Assembly: GCA_900545405.1 (NCBI GenBank)
Contig: UQYT01000009.1
Span: forward strand, 3,432-67,431
Origin: an uncultured Eubacteriales bacterium
Lineage (GTDB): Bacteria; Bacillota; Clostridia; Oscillospirales; Oscillospiraceae
Reading direction: 5' to 3'
Length of the DNA stretch: 64,000 bases
The notes below the pieces were generated by a model. That model was not told the DNA's origin. It did not search any database and worked only from the letters and a program-made list of their open reading frames with translations. The position numbers were made by a program, and so were the translations under genes. This document shows positions 48,745 through 55,534 of this stretch, one piece after another (the first letter of the stretch is position 1; each line of letters starts with the position of its first letter).

Positions 48745-48840
48745 CTTTTGCTATAAGTATAGGTCCGGCGCGGGAAAATAGCAAATGCTTATTAAGAATG
48801 GCTGAGCATAGTTGAAACCTATGCCTCGGCCTGATAAACT
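48745..48840. promoter_or_regulatory. Divergent promoters with LysR-type palindrome
   Basis: Leftward: TTGCTA-N17-TATACT (minus strand, -10 near 48756). Rightward: TTGAAA (48812-48817)-N17-TAAACT (48835-48840). GCATAG-N7-CTATGC (48806-48824) covers the rightward -35 box and fits a LysR-type T-N11-A site. Confidence 0.7.
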
Positions 48841-48858
48841 GGGCGTGGAGGCGATGAC

Positions 48859-49755
48859 ATGGAGCTGAGGGTACTGCAATATTTTCTGGCGGTGGCGCGG
48901 GAGCAGAGCATATCCGCGGCGGCGGAGTCGCTGCACCTCTCGCAACCGACGCTCTCGACACAGCTGAAGGCGCTGGAGGAGGAGCTGGGCAAGCGGCTGC
49001 TTATCCGCGGCACGCGCGGCTCCCGGCGCGTGACGCTGACGGAGGAGGGCATGATACTGCGCAAGCGCGCCGAGGAGATACTCGAGCTGGTGCGCAAGGC
49101 GGAGAGCGAGGTCTCGCTCTCGGACGGGGCCGTTGCGGGCGAGGTGCACATAGGCGCGGGGGAGACGCAGTCGCTGCGCCTGCTGGCGAAGGCGGCCCGG
49201 GCGCTGCAGGAGCGCTGCCCGGACGTGCACTACAACATCTCCAGCGGAAACGCGGCCTATGTGACGGAGCAGCTCGACCGCGGGCTCATAGACTTCGGCC
49301 TCATCTTCGGCCCCGTGGACTCGGCAAAGTACGAGGCGCTGACGCTGCCTGAGCGGGACGTCTGGGGCGTGCTCATGCGCCGGGACCAGCCGCTGGCGGC
49401 AAAGGAGAGCGTGAGCCCGGAGGACCTCTGGGACAAGCCGCTCATCATCTCGGCGCAGAAGGACGGCAGCTGGCCGGTGTTCGCCTGGCTGCGGCGGGAC
49501 GTGAGCCGGCTGAACGTCGTCGCGACCTACAACCTGGTGTTCAACGCCTCGCTGCTCACGAGCGAGGGCCTGGGCTATACGCTCTGCTTCGACCGCCTGG
49601 TGAGCGCGGACGAGGGGAGCGGGCTGTGTTTCCGGCCGTTTTCACCGCGGCTGGAGGCGGAGGCGGCGCTGATCTGGAGAAAGTACCAGCTCATGTCCCG
49701 TCCGGCGGCTCGTTTTCTCGAGGAGCTGCGCCGCGTGCTGGAGCGGGGGAATTGA
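48859..49755 (+). CDS. LysR-family regulator
   Basis: 298 residues of the CynR/CysL style. Helix-turn-helix QSISAAAESLHLSQPTLST, then effector domain to about 290. Divergent to the flavin reductase and CMD-cupin operon, with a palindromic site between them, so it most likely controls that operon and itself. Confidence 0.92.
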   Translation: MELRVLQYFLAVAREQSISAAAESLHLSQPTLSTQLKALEEELGKRLLIRGTRGSRRVTLTEEGMILRKRAEEILELVRKAESEVSLSDGAVAGEVHIGAGETQSLRLLAKAARALQERCPDVHYNISSGNAAYVTEQLDRGLIDFGLIFGPVDSAKYEALTLPERDVWGVLMRRDQPLAAKESVSPEDLWDKPLIISAQKDGSWPVFAWLRRDVSRLNVVATYNLVFNASLLTSEGLGYTLCFDRLVSADEGSGLCFRPFSPRLEAEAALIWRKYQLMSRPAARFLEELRRVLERGN

Positions 49756-49763
49756 GCCAGGCT

Positions 49764-49822
49764 GTGACAAACCTGCACGGGTGCGGCATAATATACTTCC
49801 GGGGACCAACCCCGGAAGGAGG
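49764..49822 (+). promoter_or_regulatory. Promoter and RBS-adjacent hairpin of the VWA gene
   Basis: GTGACA (49764-49769), 17-base spacer, CATAAT (49787-49792). The transcript starts inside or just before a 9-bp hairpin (49796-49804/49810-49818), whose 3' arm overlaps the first bases of the AGGAGG ribosome site. It could protect the 5' end or modulate translation. Confidence 0.6.
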
Positions 49823-49831
49823 CAGCACCAG

Positions 49832-51163
49832 ATGGGTGTGACCAATTCCAACAAAGTTGCTGACACCGCGGCGATATGCTGCGGCGACCAGTTCAAGATG
49901 ACCCTCGCCCTGACCGCGGCGCCGGATATCGTGACCAACCCGACGGACATCGTGCTCGCGCTCGACTGCTCCGGCAGCATGAGCGGCGCGCCGCTCGCGG
50001 ACATGAAGCTCGGGGCGAAGACGTTTATTGACATCATTTCCGAATCCACCGGCGGCTCCGGCTCGGGCGAGATAGGCTCGGGCAGCCGCATAGGCATAGT
50101 CAGTTTCGAGGCCACGGCGACGGTCGTGTCCCCGCTGGAGACCTCGGTCGCCGACCTCAAGAGCGCGATAAACGGCCTCACGGCCGGCGGCGGCACGAAC
50201 CACGGCGACGCCTTTGCCAAGGCGCAGGGGCTCTTCGAGAACACCTCGTCCAACGCGCGCGTCATCGTCATGTTCACGGACGGCGTGACGACCTCGGGCC
50301 CCGCGCCCGGGCCGATAGCCGCCGCCGCGCGCGCCGCGGGCACCATCATCTACTGCATAGGGCTCATCGGCTCGGACGGCCTGGACATCGCGGCGCTCAA
50401 CAATTGGGCGACGGACCCGGACGCCACGCACGTGGCGGTGACGCCGGACGCGGCCGACCTCGAGGAGCTTTTTGCGGAGCTCGCGGCCAACATCTCCAAG
50501 GCGGGCGCGACGGACATCGTCATCAAGGAAAAGCTGACCGACGACTTTGAGATAGTGGACGTGGACCCGCCCGCCAAGGGCACGGCGATAATCACCGGCA
50601 CGCGCAGCCTGCGCTGGAGCATAGACTCCCTCGGCACCACCGCCAGCGAGAGCGCGGTGCTGAACTTCACCGTGCGCCACGTGGGCGACACGACGGGCGA
50701 CCTGCACGTGAACGAGTCGATAGAGTACACGGACAAGGAACAGAACGCCGTCAAGTTCCCGGACCCGACGGTGTACGTGGACTGCGGCGAGGTCATAGAG
50801 CCTGAGCCATGCACGGAGCCGCGCGAGCTCGTTGCGGAGGGCTGCACCGAGGCCGTGACCTTCGACGCCGGCGAGCTGTCCCTCGCGGCGCAGGGGCGCA
50901 TCGTGGAGCTGAGCCTTACGATGGTGAACGTCTGCCCGCGCCGGCGCGTGGCGCTCGCCGTGCTGCTGACGGACGGCGAGGAGGACGGCTACCGTGCGCT
51001 CAAGACCTTTGCCATCCCGGCCCACTGCGGCCCGGACTGCCGCGACGTGCGCATAGAGGGCATCCGCTTCGTGGTGCCGGACTCGTCCGGCCACTGCGCC
51101 GGGCGCCGCCTGTACGCGCAGACGATGGCCAACTATATGGACACGGATTTCGACTGCGAATGA
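49832..51163 (+). CDS. VWA-domain protein, cytoplasmic
   Basis: 443 residues. A von Willebrand A domain (about 35-220) with intact metal site: LALDCSGSMSG (DxSxS), Thr in GGGTNHGD, and Asp in MFTDGV. A beta-sandwich region follows (about 225-320), then a cysteine-bearing C-terminal domain. No signal peptide or membrane helix, unlike most clostridial VWA adhesins. There is no partner ATPase nearby. Monocistronic between its promoter and a terminator. Confidence 0.85.
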   Translation: MGVTNSNKVADTAAICCGDQFKMTLALTAAPDIVTNPTDIVLALDCSGSMSGAPLADMKLGAKTFIDIISESTGGSGSGEIGSGSRIGIVSFEATATVVSPLETSVADLKSAINGLTAGGGTNHGDAFAKAQGLFENTSSNARVIVMFTDGVTTSGPAPGPIAAAARAAGTIIYCIGLIGSDGLDIAALNNWATDPDATHVAVTPDAADLEELFAELAANISKAGATDIVIKEKLTDDFEIVDVDPPAKGTAIITGTRSLRWSIDSLGTTASESAVLNFTVRHVGDTTGDLHVNESIEYTDKEQNAVKFPDPTVYVDCGEVIEPEPCTEPRELVAEGCTEAVTFDAGELSLAAQGRIVELSLTMVNVCPRRRVALAVLLTDGEEDGYRALKTFAIPAHCGPDCRDVRIEGIRFVVPDSSGHCAGRRLYAQTMANYMDTDFDCE

Positions 51164-51170
51164 GAACAAA

Positions 51171-51205
51171 AGGGCGGGACCCCATCGGGGCCCCGCCCTC
51201 TTTTT
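51171..51205. terminator. Terminator between VWA and MATE genes
   Basis: A 13-bp GC stem with one A/C mismatch (51171-51183/51187-51199), then CTTTTT; a run of A before it serves the opposite strand. Confidence 0.88.
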
Positions 51206-52581
51206 CAGCCGTCCCTGTGATGTGCGGGGGCGGCGGGGAAGGTGAGTATCTTCCTTATGAATATGGCGTACACCGCGACGCTCGCTATGGGGCCTATAAT
51301 GTCGGAGACGGGCTCCGCCCAGAAGGCGGCGCGGGCGCCGAAGGCCGCGGGCAGCGCAAAGAGGGCGGCGAAGTAGACGATTTTCCGGAAGGCAGAGAGC
51401 GGCAGCGCCAGCTTGACCTGGGCCATGCCGGTGAAGCCGTCCACTATGGCGTACTGCACGCCGAGGGGGATGACGGCGAGGGTGCAGACCCGGATGGCCG
51501 AGAGCGCCTCGGCGGCGAGGTCGGCCTCATCGGTGAAGAGGCGCACAAAGAGCCCGCCCGCGAGCCGCGCGAGGGCGAACATTATGGCCGTGTAGCCCAC
51601 GCACAGGAGCGTTATGTGCTTTTGCGCCTCGAGTATGCGGTCGCGCCGGTGCGCGCCGAAGTTGAAGGCGAGGATGGTCTGCGTCCCTCCTGAGATGCCG
51701 CCGAGCGGCATGGTCACGACCAGCATGAAGCTCTGCGCGATGGTGGCGCAGGTTATGAGCCTGTCGCCGAGTTCCGGCCCGCCGTAGCTCTGCAGCACGG
51801 CGTTCATGGAGATTATCATGATGCTGTCCACAAAGATGATGAGGAAGGGCGAGATGCCGGTGACGAGTATGCGCCCCACGAGCCGGAGGCTGTAACGCCC
51901 GAAGCCTATGCGCACCGGCACGGTCCGACCGAAGAGGACGCAGAGGACATAGACGCAGCTTGCGAGCTGGGAGAGCACCGTGGCGACGGCCGCGCCCGCG
52001 ACGCCCATGTCGAAGACGAAGATGAAGAGCGGGTCGAGTACGATGTTGAGCGCCGCGCCGAGCACGACGGAGAACATGCCCTTCTTCGCAAAGCCCTGGC
52101 TGATGATGAACTGGTTCATGCCGAGGGAGAGCAGGTTGAAGGCCGTCCCGCAGAGGTAGATGGAGAAATACTCCTCCGCGTAGGGGTAGGTCGTCTCGCT
52201 CGCGCCGAAGAACATGAGCATGGGCCGCTGGAGCGGGAACACCGCGGCGGTGAGCACGACGGCACAGACGCAGAGGATGAGGAAGCTGTTGGAGAGGATG
52301 CGCCGCGCCTCGTCCTCCCGGCCCGCGCCCATGTTGATGCTCATGAGCGGCGCGCCGCCGACGCCGACGAGAAAGGCGAAGGCCCCGAGCATGGTCACGA
52401 CCGGCCCGCAGACGCCGACGCCCGCCAGCGCCGTCTCGCCCGTGACGGGGATGTTGCTTATGTATATCCTGTCCACGATGGAGTAGAGCACGCTGACAAA
52501 CTGCGCCAGCATGCTGGGGAACGCGATGCGCCACACCAGAGGCCGTATCGGGTCCCGGCCAAGGTCGTTCTGCTTTCTCAA
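51205..52581 (-). CDS. MATE-family efflux transporter
   Basis: 458 residues, twelve helices in two halves. Start region PLVWRIAFPSMLAQFVSVLYS and central PLGGISGGTQTILAFNFGA are characteristic. TTG start at 52581 with GGGAGGG upstream. Exports cationic compounds or drugs with Na+ or H+; the specific substrate cannot be read. Confidence 0.93.
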   Translation of the reverse strand: MRKQNDLGRDPIRPLVWRIAFPSMLAQFVSVLYSIVDRIYISNIPVTGETALAGVGVCGPVVTMLGAFAFLVGVGGAPLMSINMGAGREDEARRILSNSFLILCVCAVVLTAAVFPLQRPMLMFFGASETTYPYAEEYFSIYLCGTAFNLLSLGMNQFIISQGFAKKGMFSVVLGAALNIVLDPLFIFVFDMGVAGAAVATVLSQLASCVYVLCVLFGRTVPVRIGFGRYSLRLVGRILVTGISPFLIIFVDSIMIISMNAVLQSYGGPELGDRLITCATIAQSFMLVVTMPLGGISGGTQTILAFNFGAHRRDRILEAQKHITLLCVGYTAIMFALARLAGGLFVRLFTDEADLAAEALSAIRVCTLAVIPLGVQYAIVDGFTGMAQVKLALPLSAFRKIVYFAALFALPAAFGARAAFWAEPVSDIIGPIASVAVYAIFIRKILTFPAAPAHHRDG

Positions 52582-52691
52582 GGCTCAGCCCTCCCGGAGA
52601 ATTCTGCAAGGCACATTATAATATAACTTTCCGCCTTTTCAAGAGCCATGTAAAAAATAAGCGGGGACCGCAAAGGCGGCCCCCGCAGTGT

Positions 52692-53261
52692 TCATTTGTC
52701 CCCCTCGGCGGCGGCTATGCCGAACTTCGCGTTCAGGCGCCGCAGCAGCTCCGAAAGCGGCAGTATCAGCACCCCGGCGGCCAGATTTCCCAGGGCGTGC
52801 ACCACGTCCCAGGGCAGGCCGGCGACTATCCAGGCCAGCATTCCCTCCAAACTCAGCCCATAGATAAGCGCCTGCGCCGGGGCGTAGAGCGTACCGAAGG
52901 CCAGCCCGTGCAGCGCGCATACGAGCGGATACACCACGGCCGCGCACTTCTTCGGCATGTTCCGGGGCAGCAGCATCGTCACGCCCCAGAGCACCGTCCA
53001 GATGTACAGATACGGCAGCCACCAGGAGGCAAAGCCAGCGTAGACGCCGTTGAGCAGGACATAGACATAGATGGGGTAGAGCGCCCGGCGGCGGTAGACC
53101 ACGGTGAGCAGCATGGTGAACATGCCCAGCAGGTGCACGTTCGGCACGGCCTCCATCAATATCTTGGAGGTCAGCATCAGGACGCCGAACATGGCGTACA
53201 CCGCCATCTCCCGGACGCTTATGGCGTGTCTACGCTTTTTTTCAGGCAGCGGTGCAGACAA
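52692..53261 (-). CDS. ECF transporter S component, probable cobalamin type
   Basis: 189 residues with about five or six membrane helices (VREMAVYAMFGVLMLTSK first). It starts at TTG 53261, overlapping the end of the DUF4430 gene by 20 bases. It lies under a cobalamin riboswitch, and such S component plus DUF4430 pairs are known B12 uptake candidates. It would dock with the general EcfAA'T module encoded elsewhere. Specificity is inferred from the riboswitch. Confidence 0.8.
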   Translation of the reverse strand: MSAPLPEKKRRHAISVREMAVYAMFGVLMLTSKILMEAVPNVHLLGMFTMLLTVVYRRRALYPIYVYVLLNGVYAGFASWWLPYLYIWTVLWGVTMLLPRNMPKKCAAVVYPLVCALHGLAFGTLYAPAQALIYGLSLEGMLAWIVAGLPWDVVHALGNLAAGVLILPLSELLRRLNAKFGIAAAEGDK

Positions 53262-53667
53262 GCTCGTACTGCTCGCCGTCGGCGATCTCGGTGGTGTCCA
53301 CGCCGGTCATCAGATACTCGCCGGACTTGTAGAAGGCCCAGTAGAGGCCGTCGGCGTCGTAGTCGGCGGTCATGCCGTCCACGGTCTTGACGTAGAGGCC
53401 GTAGTCGCTCTCGTCGCCGGCGATGAGGCCGTTCTCCTCCAGCGCCTGCCTGAGCGTGGTGCCGTCGGTGTGGATGGTGAAGGTCACGGTCTTGTCCTCG
53501 GCGGTGACCTCGACGGTTATGGTGGTCGCGCCCTCGCCGAGCTCGGTGTCCTCGGTGTAGGTGGCGTTGGCCCAGAGGCCCTCGGCCTTGGCGCCGCAGG
53601 CGGCGAGGCTGAGCATGAGCGCGAGCACGAGCGCCAGCGCGGCGGATCTCTTGATGGTTCTGGTCAT
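53242..53667 (-). CDS. DUF4430 (transcobalamin-like) lipoprotein
   Basis: 141 residues. Signal peptide with lipobox LAAC (Cys about 24), then a DUF4430 domain: VTFTIHTDGTTLRQALEENG and YWAFYKSGEYLMTGVD. This domain resembles the C-terminal half of transcobalamin, so it probably captures a corrinoid outside the membrane and hands it to the ECF S component. ATG 53667 with AGAGGT upstream; the long open frame above it is the riboswitch region. Confidence 0.88.
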   Translation of the reverse strand: MTRTIKRSAALALVLALMLSLAACGAKAEGLWANATYTEDTELGEGATTITVEVTAEDKTVTFTIHTDGTTLRQALEENGLIAGDESDYGLYVKTVDGMTADYDADGLYWAFYKSGEYLMTGVDTTEIADGEQYELVCTAA

Positions 53668-53700
53668 TTTCACATACCTCTTTTCTGAAATGTGCCTCTC

Positions 53701-53738
53701 AAAAAAGCAAAACGCCCCACCCCCGAAGGAGCGGAGCG
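53701..53738 (-). terminator. Expression-platform terminator of the cobalamin riboswitch
   Basis: On the minus strand an 11-bp stem (53728-53738 with 53713-53723, several G-U pairs), UUCG loop, followed by TTTTGCTTTTTT. Ligand binding should promote this terminator and shut off the B12-uptake genes. Confidence 0.85.
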
Positions 53739-53739
53739 C

Positions 53740-53962
53740 GACAATACGGCGCGCCGCCCGATGCCGCGGCGCGCTGCTGCCCCTGTCCCCCCTTGCCCGG
53801 GAACGGTCTGCATCACACAAAGCGTCGGGCATTCCGGCTCGCGCCCGCGGGCGCACACGGCAATGGCTGTTGCGGCGGATTTGCACCGCCTTCCCCCGAC
53901 TCCTCCCGCCGGGTCCTGCCCGGCGCTCAGACGTGCCGAAAGGCACGGGATCGCGTTTATTT
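53740..53962 (-). ncRNA. Cobalamin riboswitch aptamer
   Basis: Minus-strand core GGGAAGGCGGTGCAAATCC followed by GCCGCAACAGCC matches the conserved central motif. The B12 box lies at 53825-53840 (GAGCCGGAATGCCCGA). A flanking CGTGCC/GGCACG hairpin marks the 5' end near 53950. Size and position fit. Exact ends are approximate. Confidence 0.92.
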
Positions 53963-53975
53963 CAAGTGCGGCTAT

Positions 53976-54004
53976 ACTTTACAGCATTTCCGCCGCCGCG
54001 TCAA
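53976..54004 (-). promoter_or_regulatory. Promoter of the riboswitch operon
   Basis: On the minus strand: TTGACG (53999-54004), 17-base spacer, TAAAGT (53976-53981); predicted start near 53969. Confidence 0.75.
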
Positions 54005-54012
54005 GCCATATG

Positions 54013-54038
54013 AAAAGCCCGCCCCAAACGGGGCGGGC
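54013..54038 (-). terminator. Terminator of the E2-like gene
   Basis: Perfect 9-bp GC stem (54017-54025/54030-54038), 4-base loop, short U tract TTTTC on the minus strand. Confidence 0.75.
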
Positions 54039-54046
54039 CGTGCTTT

Positions 54047-54928
54047 TTAGAAGATGTCGTCGAGCACCTTGTCCGGGGCGTGCTCGAGCTCGGAGGGGTT
54101 CTTGAGGAAGTATTTGAGGTGCTTGAACGCGGCGGCGTAGTAGGCGCCGTCCACGATGCGCTCGTCGCAGACTATCTTGTAGTCCACATACTTGTGTTCA
54201 ACGGGCTGGCCGTGGCGGTCGAGCTCCACCACGCGCCGTTTCGCGCCGAAGGCGAGGAACACCGGCAGGTTGCCGAAGTTGTAGAGGTGGTGGTAGATGG
54301 GCGGGATGCCGAGGGAGCCGAGGTCGGTGACGATCATGGAGCCGTGGAAGGGGCTCACGCGCAGCAGGGACATCGGCAGCAGGTCGAAGTAGTCGAGGAT
54401 CTTGATTATCCACACCGCGAACTTGAGGATGAGCCGGGGTATCTTCATCAGCACGCCGGCGGCCTTTTCCGTGCCGCTGTCGTCCGAGGCGCGTATCTCC
54501 TCGACGGCCTCGTTCATCTTGCGGTAGACGTCGTAGATCGTGTCCGTCGGCTCAAAGACGACCTTGGCGCAGGTCTCCTCGGACTCGGTGGTGATGCCGC
54601 GTTTGACCATCATGTTGATGAGTATCTCGTTGCGGGCATAGATCCTCTGGCCGGAGACGAAGCGGTTGAGCCCGGGCAGCTGGGAGACGACGCGGATGTA
54701 CGCGGCTATGAAGAGGTGCAGCATGCCGAGACCCTTGTAGCCCTCCTGGCGCTTGGCGCGGAGCCAGCGGTCGGTATCCGAGATCTCGACCGAGCCGGAG
54801 AACTGGTTGCAGGCGTCGTTCCTATCGATCATTATGTAGGGCTCAAACTGGTTGAGCGCGGGGACGGTGCGAAGGCGGCGGCCCTCCTTGCGGTCGCCGA
54901 AGCGGCGGCGGTAGCTGGGTTCACTCAT
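54047..54928 (-). CDS. 2-oxoacid dehydrogenase acyltransferase (E2)-like protein without catalytic His
   Basis: 293 residues of the E2/chloramphenicol acetyltransferase fold, without lipoyl or peripheral domains. The active-site motif, normally DHRxxDG, reads DERIVDGAYYA near residue 255, so His is Glu while the Asp-Gly is kept. FHGSMIVTDLGSLGIPP resembles the trimer-face region. No E1 or E3 gene is near. It may have lost transferase activity or use a different base. Own promoter and terminator. Confidence 0.8.
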   Translation of the reverse strand: MSEPSYRRRFGDRKEGRRLRTVPALNQFEPYIMIDRNDACNQFSGSVEISDTDRWLRAKRQEGYKGLGMLHLFIAAYIRVVSQLPGLNRFVSGQRIYARNEILINMMVKRGITTESEETCAKVVFEPTDTIYDVYRKMNEAVEEIRASDDSGTEKAAGVLMKIPRLILKFAVWIIKILDYFDLLPMSLLRVSPFHGSMIVTDLGSLGIPPIYHHLYNFGNLPVFLAFGAKRRVVELDRHGQPVEHKYVDYKIVCDERIVDGAYYAAAFKHLKYFLKNPSELEHAPDKVLDDIF

Positions 54929-54975
54929 AGCTTTCAGACCTCCAAGGACGGATAATATAGTCTCAAGGATTTTAC

Positions 54976-55004
54976 ATTATAATACGTTTTTCCCTGCAAA
55001 TCAA
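54976..55004 (-). promoter_or_regulatory. Promoter of the E2-like gene
   Basis: On the minus strand: TTGATT (54999-55004), 17-base spacer, TATAAT (54976-54981). Confidence 0.75.
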
Positions 55005-55121
55005 GTCCGAACGGAGAGCAGAGTGTTTAATTCTTCACATTCGTGAAGATTGACAAAACATTGACGTAGTTTTTGGGCTGCGGATTGTAGTTAATTAATC
55101 AAGCAATATGTGCAAATGCGC

Positions 55122-55150
55122 TTGCTTAATTTAGGGGGTTTTGGTATTAT
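55122..55150 (+). promoter_or_regulatory. Candidate promoter of the V-ATPase operon
   Basis: TTGCTT (55122-55127), 17-base spacer, TATTAT (55145-55150). An inverted repeat AAGCAA/TTGCTT (55101-55106/55122-55127) includes the -35 box. TTGACA near 55050 could be part of a second, upstream promoter. Confidence 0.55.
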
Positions 55151-55167
55151 TGATAACGTAGATACCT

Positions 55168-55201
55168 GACGGATGATGGCGCTTTCCGCATCCGTCTTTT
55201 T
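55168..55201 (+). terminator. Leader terminator of the V-ATPase operon
   Basis: GACGGATG/CATCCGTC (55168-55175/55189-55196) followed by TTTTT, 18 bases before the first gene. There is no rightward gene upstream for it to end, so it acts as an attenuator or reduces expression. Confidence 0.75.
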
Positions 55202-55218
55202 CGGTGGGAGGTGTATCA

Positions 55219-55533
55219 ATGTCTTTTGAAGCGATCACGACGATAAGCGAGGCTGAGGAGAACGCAAAGCGCATGAAGGCCGAGGCTCAGGCTGCGGCGA
55301 AGGCGGCGGAGGCCGCGGCGCAGGCGGAGGGCCGCACGGCCATGGAGGCGGCTGAGAAAAAGGCCGCGGCCGAGCTCGCCGAGCTGCGCTCCAAGTCCGA
55401 CGAGAAAGCGAAGGAGGACGCGCTGGAACTTGCTTCGGATACGGAGAACAGGAAAGCGGCAATGCGCGCGCGGGCCGACGCACGCCTGGAAAAGGCCGCC
55501 GCGCTTATCGTGGAAAGGGTAGTGAACGGCTGA
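55219..55533 (+). CDS. V-type ATPase subunit H/G (peripheral stalk)
   Basis: 104 residues, almost entirely charged helix (alanine, glutamate, lysine heptads), as expected for the short peripheral-stalk chain that pairs with subunit E. ATG 55219 follows GGGAGGTG. First gene of the operon, one base from the next. Confidence 0.85.
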   Translation: MSFEAITTISEAEENAKRMKAEAQAAAKAAEAAAQAEGRTAMEAAEKKAAAELAELRSKSDEKAKEDALELASDTENRKAAMRARADARLEKAAALIVERVVNG

Positions 55534-55534
55534 T

